The notes under the pieces are model-generated. The model was not told the DNA's origin. It made no database searches and was given only the letters and a program-made list of their open reading frames with translations. The position numbers were made by a program, and so were the translations under genes. A stretch of DNA of 64,000 bases from Xylona heveae TC161 (taxonomy: Eukaryota; Ascomycota; Xylonomycetes; Xylonales; Xylonaceae): contig NW_017264200.1 of NCBI RefSeq assembly GCF_001619985.1, forward strand, positions 1,116,001 to 1,180,000, written 5' to 3'. Below, piece after piece: positions 57,530-64,000 of the stretch. Numbering within the stretch: position 1 is the first letter of the stretch; each line of letters begins with the position of its first letter.

Positions 57530-60491
57530 CTACAATTCGTCATGACCATCTCCACTTTCCTTGGCGTCATCGCTTTTGCTTTCGCTTTCGCTTTCGCTTT
57601 CACTATCGCCGCCTCCCGCAGCAGCCTTGGCCGCTTCCAAGACTTCGGCAACTGCCTGGTTAATCTTACCAACAGTGCTTTTGCTCAAGTCGGGCATGTT
57701 CATGATTTTGACCACCAGACTTGTCCAGCCGGTGAAATGCTGGGTACGCTGCCCAGCACCCGTTTCGGGATTATACTGCTCCCAGGCAAAGCCAGTCTTC
57801 GACCAAGAATCATAAACGGTTTCGACAAGATTGAGACGAAGACGAGTATACAAGTCCTTTGCGCGAGCCTGGTGAGGGCCCTGGGTATTTGCATATTCCT
57901 ATAACAAGAGATGATCAATAAACAAACTACTCTCTGTATTCCAATGTTAGACAATGACTTACCAGCAACCTCACGAGGGCAAGGTAGTTGATGTTGATCC
58001 AGACTGGACTGCGCCAATAATTCTCCTTGGTACCATACAAGACATCGCCCTTGCTTAAACTTCTGATGCCGTGGTCACTCCACAGCTGCTCAGGATCGGC
58101 AATCAAGTCCAAAACGGCTCCCAGTCGGGGACTGTCTGCAGGAAGCAGACCGACCAAAAATGGCATGATTGAAACATATCCCTTATGGCAAACGTGCACA
58201 CTTTCCTCGTAGTCGTCAATCGTCGCATCACAGTACGTCTGTTCGGCTTCGTCCCAGTGGAGGTCGTCAATGTTACGTACGATGCCCTTCTCGTAGTCTG
58301 CAAACTCTGATGCGTCTTCGGTCTCGCCAAGCACTTCGGCGATGCGCTTGATGGACCGGGTCATGGTACCCATCCAGCTAATAAGATCGACATGAAGCTC
58401 GCCGGGATGAGGCGGCTGCGCGCGAGGATAGTCATCAATGCCAGAAGTCAGAATGTGGTCTGGAGTACGTCCTCGCCAGCGATAAGCTTCGCGAGTCGAA
58501 TAAGCTTCGCGATCGTACGACTTGACATCTCCCCATTGCGTCTTGCGGAACCAGAAGTAGTGACGCTTGAGTAAGGGGTAGAGATTGCGCAGGTATTGCA
58601 ACGCGACTTCTGGGTTGGAAACAAACGTGCTGTAGATGTCGCCTGACAGGTTTTCTGGCTGTAAGGTTTCCTTTTCAGTTGATCTATTAGAGAGAAGCTT
58701 GTCGATAAAGGCATCAAGCACAAAGAACAGAGTCGGCGGGTTGGCGTAGTGCGGGTACTGCGCTTGAAACTCTGCAGGCACTTTGCTGCGGGCTTCATGG
58801 CCGAGAATCTGTTCACGCCCAATCCAGCCATCCTCGTCCATGAGGCCGAACCAGCTCTTGACGATAGCAAGACTGTTTCAATGAGTATCCAGGACTGCTC
58901 ACAATTCTTGAAGGGTTAGGGTACATACGTTAGATCAATATCCCAATCAGCAACGGGCAACAGGTGAAAGCCTTCATCCCAAAGGAAACCACGTGGGAAA
59001 AAGGGGCGCGAAGGGACACTGGTAAAGAGTTCGTTCGGGCCATCAAACCGAAGCCCACCCCGAGTTCTTGCCTCAGCAGCTTCTTCCCAGAATCCCTCGT
59101 TTTCCTCGTCATATTCTGGCGCATATGAGCGGTCTACTACGGCATCACCGTAAAAGTATCCAATGCCTCCAATGAGGTTCGAGAACAGTGATTTGCCAAA
59201 CTCGAGATATTTGGGCTTGTTGAAAGGCGCCTTTGGTTCGAAAATCTTGGAGAACCGTTTAGAGAAAGAATCCGTTACCGCCGAAATCTCCTTGGTCACC
59301 AAATCCGCTGTCCGACGTCAATAAATGAAACCGAAAATCAGGAACATGAATTTAAACTAACATGTGATAGGGTTAGGAGCAGAGCCTGAGGTGAATAAGA
59401 CATCGAACTAAAGTTTCTCTTAGTCTCTCTTTCGCCGCATTGACTCTTGCGCCAGTATAACCCTACCTCAAATGCGCCAGTAAACACCTTTTGGATCATG
59501 TGCATATTTCCAGGGCCCGGCTCTTGGGAAAGAGTAAAAGTCTGTTCGGGCATAGGATGTTTTTCCGTCCCATACTTCTCAATGTATCCATCAACGACGG
59601 ACTTCATATTCTGAAACATGATAGCTTTCCAAGAAATAGCAGTCAGCATCACAGATCCAGGCCCACATCAATTGGAAACATACGCTTGATTTGCCATAGC
59701 ATTTCCTCTGGATACTGGAAGCTATGCACAATGGTTCTATTCAGTGGCTTCTCTCTCCAAGCTGGGTGCTCGCTTTTTGGATATGTGTTCGTCTCCGGAC
59801 CACGAGTAACATTGATAGTGAACTTTCCAAGCTCCGGAGTGTCGCCGCCAAGAGTGACAACGTCCTTGTATCCCACAACGTTGATGTCATTCTCGACTTG
59901 GAGACTGCCCAGTCCCTCCAAAGCGGCGTAGAAGACGACTGACGTCTTTAATTGTGCTGGGGCATCTTTTCTAGGTGTACCCTTGATTCGCAAGCCCCAG
60001 CTTCCTCCATGCACACCGCCTGGTACTTTGATAAATTCCGTAGTCAAGTCAACTTTGTTACCGGCGTCATGGACTGTCTGTCGGCCACCAGTTCGGACGT
60101 CGTATTCGTCCCACCCATAGCCAGCCATGCCTTCATGCTGTTCGCAGGTGTACCGGAAATCTATTCATGATTGGAATGTCAGTCAATGGAGGCCTTCGCC
60201 ATTAAAAAAGGGGTCGCAGAGCATGTCAGTCTTACTGTTTTGCACATCAATAAAGTTATCGACTTTGGCCCATAGGAGCCCAGTCATCAAACTCTTCGGT
60301 ATGCGAGGTCGCACTCCAAAGTATAAATTGGGCCTGTAAGGGCCCCAGAGTAGGGAGTCATTGGAAGCTCTTGCGATTTCATTGATCAAAATACTGGTAT
60401 CCTCCGCAGCGTGCGTTGGGGAGAAGGTTAGTAGGCCAAGGAGCAGTAGACAGAGCGCCCACACAGTGGGGACCACTCGAAACGATGCCAT
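57530..60491 (-). CDS. CWH41: ER mannosyl-oligosaccharide glucosidase I (GH63) with HDEL
   Basis: Seven exons on the minus strand: 60491-60236, 60160-59684, 59624-59467, 59407-59362, 59307-58929, 58872-57963 and 57898-57530. They total 2595 nt and 864 residues in phase. The start is the ATG at 60491, with an uncleaved-looking or signal hydrophobic stretch (about 6-30). The GH63 hallmarks follow: [54 protein letters not shown] and [18 protein letters not shown]. The enzyme removes the outermost glucose from Glc3Man9GlcNAc2 in the ER. The C terminus is an (SE)n run encoded by tandem hexamers, followed by GDGHDEL and stop, an ER-retrieval signal. The third exon boundary (CC|T, Pro) is the least certain. 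Convergent with the MMTAG gene. Confidence 0.92.
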
Positions 60492-60979
60492 TCTCTCCAA
60501 AGCGAGAGATTAGCTTCCAAGAAGCTCTCAAACAACAATTGAGAGCTTCAAGGAGAACGAAAAAGGGTGAAGGATGCGAAATACAGCAACCTTTGGCGGG
60601 GACACGTTTTCAACAAAGTGACAGCGGGAGCAGCCCAACTCCAAGCTTCCCCAGGGACCAAAGGGGGACGTGCGTCAACATTGCGCGTCATAACCCCTGT
60701 GCTGCTCCGTACCGAAACTTAGCTCCGGGAGAAGAATTACCTTAGGTCGCTGCTTCAAAATAATCCGATGCAATTAACATGACTTTCTCGTTCAATTTTA
60801 TTGATCTCGTGATTCTGATTAGAATTTGAATTATGACGGGGAAGAAATAAAGATAGAAAGAAAAAGAAGCCCCAAGCGCCTCATTTGATATCCTATGTAC
60901 AATGCGAAAATAGAGAGCCAACCATTAATATATACATTTTCATGCAAAATTTCCCACACAGTGAAGCTGAATTGAACAA
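60492..60979. other. Short intergenic region upstream of glucosidase I
   Basis: About 490 bp between the glucosidase I start and the possible spliced end of the SNRNP27 gene. It contains an A-rich tract at about 60835-60870. No gene is seen. Confidence 0.5.
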
Positions 60980-61816
60980 TTACTCGCGCCTAGAGATCAT
61001 ATGCGTCAGCTATCGTATTATGAAATCGCCTCAGAGAGGTTTGAGACTTACGACGGACTGAGCGGCCTGTTAAATCCTCCAACACGGTTCATGTATTGAC
61101 GGTATTCCGTCTTCTTCTCTTTCCGAACCATGTAAATGTCGTTGCCTGGAACCTTGGTGTTCTTGGTGGTTTTGAAACCGCCAAATCCCATGACAGCCTT
61201 CATCTGCGCCTCGACGCTGTCTTGGTCAGCATTAATATCGACATCTTGGAGATTGACCCGATCTGCGTCCGGCGCTTGCTTTGTAGCGGCTGACGGTCCA
61301 GATTTAGCCCCCCCTCTTCTGCCATCCACCTTGACGCCATCTCTCGGACGTTGTACAGGCTGCTGTCTCGGTGACCTCGATCTCGCGCGACCATCCCGAC
61401 GACGAGGTGAGCGTGAGCGATTACGATGTGAATCTCCCCGTGCTGGCTCATCTGGATGAGCATTTTGATTAGCATATGTCACCCCTTAACAAAACACTTC
61501 ACAAGGAGTTCGTACCTCGGCGCGATCGGAGTCTTTCTCTGCTCAAGCTCCTGTCCCTTGTTCGCACATCCCTGTTACTTGGAGCGTCTCTGCCTCGACC
61601 GCCATATCGTTCTCGAGACGCGCTTCTCTCCCGCCGTCGCTCATATCGGTCTCTTGATCTTGACCTATATCTTCGGTCCCGGACATTATCACGTTCGTCT
61701 CGATCGCGGTCTCTTGAGGAGAGATCTCTGTCCCTCTTCGGACCACTGTCGTTCCGGTCCCACATAGCGGTACTGTCGGTCCTCCGCGAGCGCTTCGACG
61801 GGGGTTCCGCCATCAT
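60980..61816 (-). CDS. SNRNP27: U4/U6.U5 tri-snRNP 27 kDa-type protein (SNRNP27)
   Basis: Exon 1 is 61816-61516 and exon 2 runs from 61451. Exon 2 ends either at TAA 61050-61048 (705 nt, 234 residues) or continues through a third intron to 60980. The N-terminal 150 residues are RS/RD-rich (DRDRDERDNVRDRRYRSRSR). The C terminus has the family box MGFGGFKTTKNTKVPGN, then KTEYRQYMNRVGGFNRPL. It is a component of the spliceosomal tri-snRNP. The TAA overlaps a perfect GTAAGT donor (61051). A downstream GCTGAC branch and CTCTAG acceptor (at 60991-60990) would change the end from PLSPS to PLSPSRE (stop 60982-60980). Both forms are plausible. The feature end is given for the spliced form. Confidence 0.87.
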
Positions 61817-62328
61817 AAAATTGGTGTAGCGAAAGTGTTTCTAGAAAATGAGTCTTCTCTGAGTGTTGAGGCGAATGCGCTTCGGCTTTCTTCTTTCCGA
61901 GAGCTCTCTGATACAGGCGCTGTGAGAATTGCCGCGATGGTGAGATAAATATTCGTGAGTCACGATATTTTCTTGGTACCCTTCCACAAATCCACTGATC
62001 GGCTTGGCTCGAGGAACTCGTGAGAGTAAATGGGCCGTATCACAATATATTATTGATTCACTGTAAGTTCTGTCGCCGCCAATTGAAAATCACTTGCGGC
62101 CGGTGGTGATGCTCTCCGTTGTCGCGGGTCAACAAGTACGGTGGGCGCCTACAACCATTGATGTTATTCTTCCTTTGATCCCCTTGGTCGAGGAGCTACT
62201 CCAATATCGCGACACAGCACCAGCTTAATTCGCCATATTTTCAATACTTTTGCCTTAGCCTTTAGAAAGCATAATTTTGACTATTTGCAGAATTGTTTCA
62301 AAATGTAATCGCTAGAGATATAATTTTC
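61817..62328. other. Intergenic region between SNRNP27 and ELP5
   Basis: About 510 bp containing the SNRNP27 promoter and the ELP5 3' flank. No gene is seen. Confidence 0.5.
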
Positions 62329-63683
62329 TCAAATCTCATCTTCTTCCTCGTCAAAGTCATCCTCTTCACCCATATCGTAGAGAATTCTTCCTCCTTCTCC
62401 AGGTCCTGCATCATCATTCTGAGCATCGAAATATGGTAAGACAACCCCTTCTCGATCTCTTCTTTGCTTCTCGGTGAGTCCCAAATTGAATGTCGTATCC
62501 ATTGTCTCTCCGTCCTCAGATGCTTTGGCGCCTTCGGCGGGCACGTTTTTAAATAGCGGGTGATCATCTAGCAGGATGATATCATCTTTTCCTCTTGGTA
62601 TGAATTTGCCGGACCTTGCTGGCAAAACGAACCACTCCCGAACGCCACGGCCAGACTTGCGGCGAAACTCCATTTCAACGACCACATCTCCTGGTTCGTT
62701 TCCGCCGATCCCTCTAATCATGCCTTCAATCTCTGCATCAAGACCAAAGACTGGTTCAACAAGACTTCGGTCACGAGCGGCCTTTTTGGCCGCAAGATGC
62801 GATAAAGAATGAACGGTCAGAACAGTAGTGCAAAGATATCGGAGGAGAGTAACTGGGTCAGGGCTGTAAGGGGAGGGTGAAATATTTGATAACGGAACAT
62901 CTGAGTGATATGTAGCAAGAAGCGAAACAGATGGCCCAATAAGTGATGAAAGAAATGAAATTAGAGCCGTTGGAGCAGTGCTAGCAATAGGCTGCAAGGT
63001 GTCGAAGATTAATAACGTTCCTGGGTAAAAGTTAGGTAATTACTGATCTTAAGGGAGAGGAAGGTGAAGAGAAGTATAGATTTCCAGTCTAACATGTATA
63101 AGGACCAAAGAAAAGACTTTATACTCACGGCTTAATTTTGAAGCGCAAGAAACTATCTCTTTATGCAAGACATCCAAGGCTTTTCCTCTAGCATTAATGA
63201 CGCTCTCGACGCCTGCAGGACGTCGTAATGTCTCAAAAGAGACATATACAACTGACGTTTTCGCGAGCTATAGATGGGTCAGTATTTATTTTGCGCCATT
63301 AATTTAAAAATCTCAAACAATTAAGTTGCAACGGTAGAGCAAGAAATGGTCCACAAAGAGAAAGTGAAAAGTTGCAATAACTAGAACATGAAAATCTTTA
63401 TGCACGTCACTTGTGGTGGTGATCCAACCTCGTTTAAGGAGTCTCATCCAAAAGCAAAGGAAGATTATAGACCAAGCATTCTAATTGCAAGAATCAAAAC
63501 AGAAAGATTGATTGAGAAACTCACATTAGCCCTCCTTATGAATTCACGAAGGAGTGGTTTTGCAGATTGCTCAAGCGAGTCGAAAATCAGAGTGAACGGT
63601 GAGGCGGTTTCTCGACAATTCAGCAACTTGGATATCAAAAGTAAATTATGCGCGCGTCGATGCTGAAGACTTTGAATCACCAT
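62329..63683 (-). CDS. ELP5: Elongator complex subunit ELP5 (IKI1)
   Basis: Exons 63683-63525, 63267-63129 and 63020-62329 total 990 nt and 329 residues in phase. The start MVIQSLQHRRAHNLLLISKL is followed across the introns by SAKPLLREFIRRAN|LAKTSVVYVSFET, SKLSR|TLLIFDTLQPIAS and a RecA-like beta-strand pattern. The C terminus is the acidic GGRILYDMGEEDDFDEEEDE typical of fungal ELP5. It forms the Elp456 subcomplex of Elongator, which modifies wobble uridines in tRNA. The first intron (254 nt) is long here. The second is 108 nt. The family's ATPase-like ring subunits usually lack a Walker motif, and none is visible. Confidence 0.88.
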
Positions 63684-64000
63684 TTTCGATAGTTGAGGGT
63701 ATGTAGTAACAAATTTTCCAACAGGCGTAATTATCGATTCGATGTCCTCAAAATGGCCTTCGATGGGAGGATTAAAGCAGCGAGGCTGCGGCGGGTAAAT
63801 CGTTCCTTCCGCCTTCGCTACGAAACTAGTGTCAAACTCTACCTATTATTCCGCCAAACGTTGGATATCACAGCCGTCTTTCACCACAGGTACACCGATG
63901 CAGACTAGGGCTATTGTAAGATTAATATAAAAGTATACCATCTCTAGAGATTAAGTATCATAATATGAATAGAGATTCCCAAGCCCGGCGAACGTCGCCG
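63684..64000. promoter_or_regulatory. Upstream region of ELP5
   Basis: The last 317 bp hold the ELP5 promoter. A short open plus-strand frame (63693-63908) has no features of a gene, and nothing else is evident before the window ends. Confidence 0.45.

Overview
The window is nuclear DNA of a filamentous ascomycete (Pezizomycotina). A class Eurotiomycetes is my best guess and the species is undetermined. The evidence is protein-coding genes with many short introns (mostly 45-90 nt, GTRAGT donors, CTRAY branch points, YAG acceptors), conserved fungal housekeeping genes on both strands, T/C-rich promoters, an HDEL-type ER retrieval signal, and no operons. I found no rRNA, tRNA, CRISPR array or intact mobile element.

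Layout. 1-1574: 3' part of a GPI ethanolamine-phosphate transferase (Gpi13/PIG-O type). 2615-7580 (-): tuberin (TSC2). 9029-12477 (+): CSE1 exportin in ten exons, head-to-head with TSC2. 12478-20390: a roughly 7.9 kb gene-poor, AT-richer stretch holding a nucleotidyltransferase-fold orphan gene, a broken coding relic, a 71-residue secreted Cys-rich protein, a diverged duplication, a strong hairpin and short tandem repeats. 20391-22457 (+): a 663-aa membrane protein of unknown function. 23616-28432 (-): TRS120/HypA of TRAPP II. 29466-34982 (+): a 1799-aa Hsp90/sacsin-like ATPase-fold protein ending in an HExxH motif. 35757-36985 (+): MED6. 38223-39739 (+): an SDR-fold protein lacking the catalytic Lys. 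41534-43034 (+): a Mid2/WSC-like single-pass surface protein. 44385-47855 (+): fused aminodeoxychorismate (PABA) synthase with a large insert in its catalytic domain. 48861-49744 (-): dolichyl-diphosphatase. 50444-52512 (+): RWD-RBR ubiquitin ligase. 53459-55121 (-): unknown 486-aa protein. 56124-57345 (+): MMTAG-domain protein. 57530-60491 (-): ER glucosidase I with HDEL. 60980/61048-61816 (-): SNRNP27-type tri-snRNP protein. 62329-63683 (-): Elongator subunit ELP5.

The genes are mostly independent housekeeping functions. Several serve the secretory pathway: GPI anchor assembly, dolichol recycling, N-glycan trimming and TRAPP II trafficking. Others serve growth signalling (TSC2), nuclear export, transcription (MED6, ELP5) and splicing (SNRNP27). 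Neighbouring genes often share divergent promoters of 0.7-1.5 kb (TSC2/CSE1, TRS120/ATPase, diphosphatase/RBR ligase, unknown 486-aa/MMTAG).

The best candidates for something new are the ATPase-fold/HExxH giant protein, the Cys-rich secreted peptide with its duplicated upstream region, the low-complexity insert splitting the PABA synthase domain, and a cluster of stem-loops near 40420-40600. Exon boundaries were deduced by eye from splice motifs and reading-phase arithmetic and have not been checked against transcripts.
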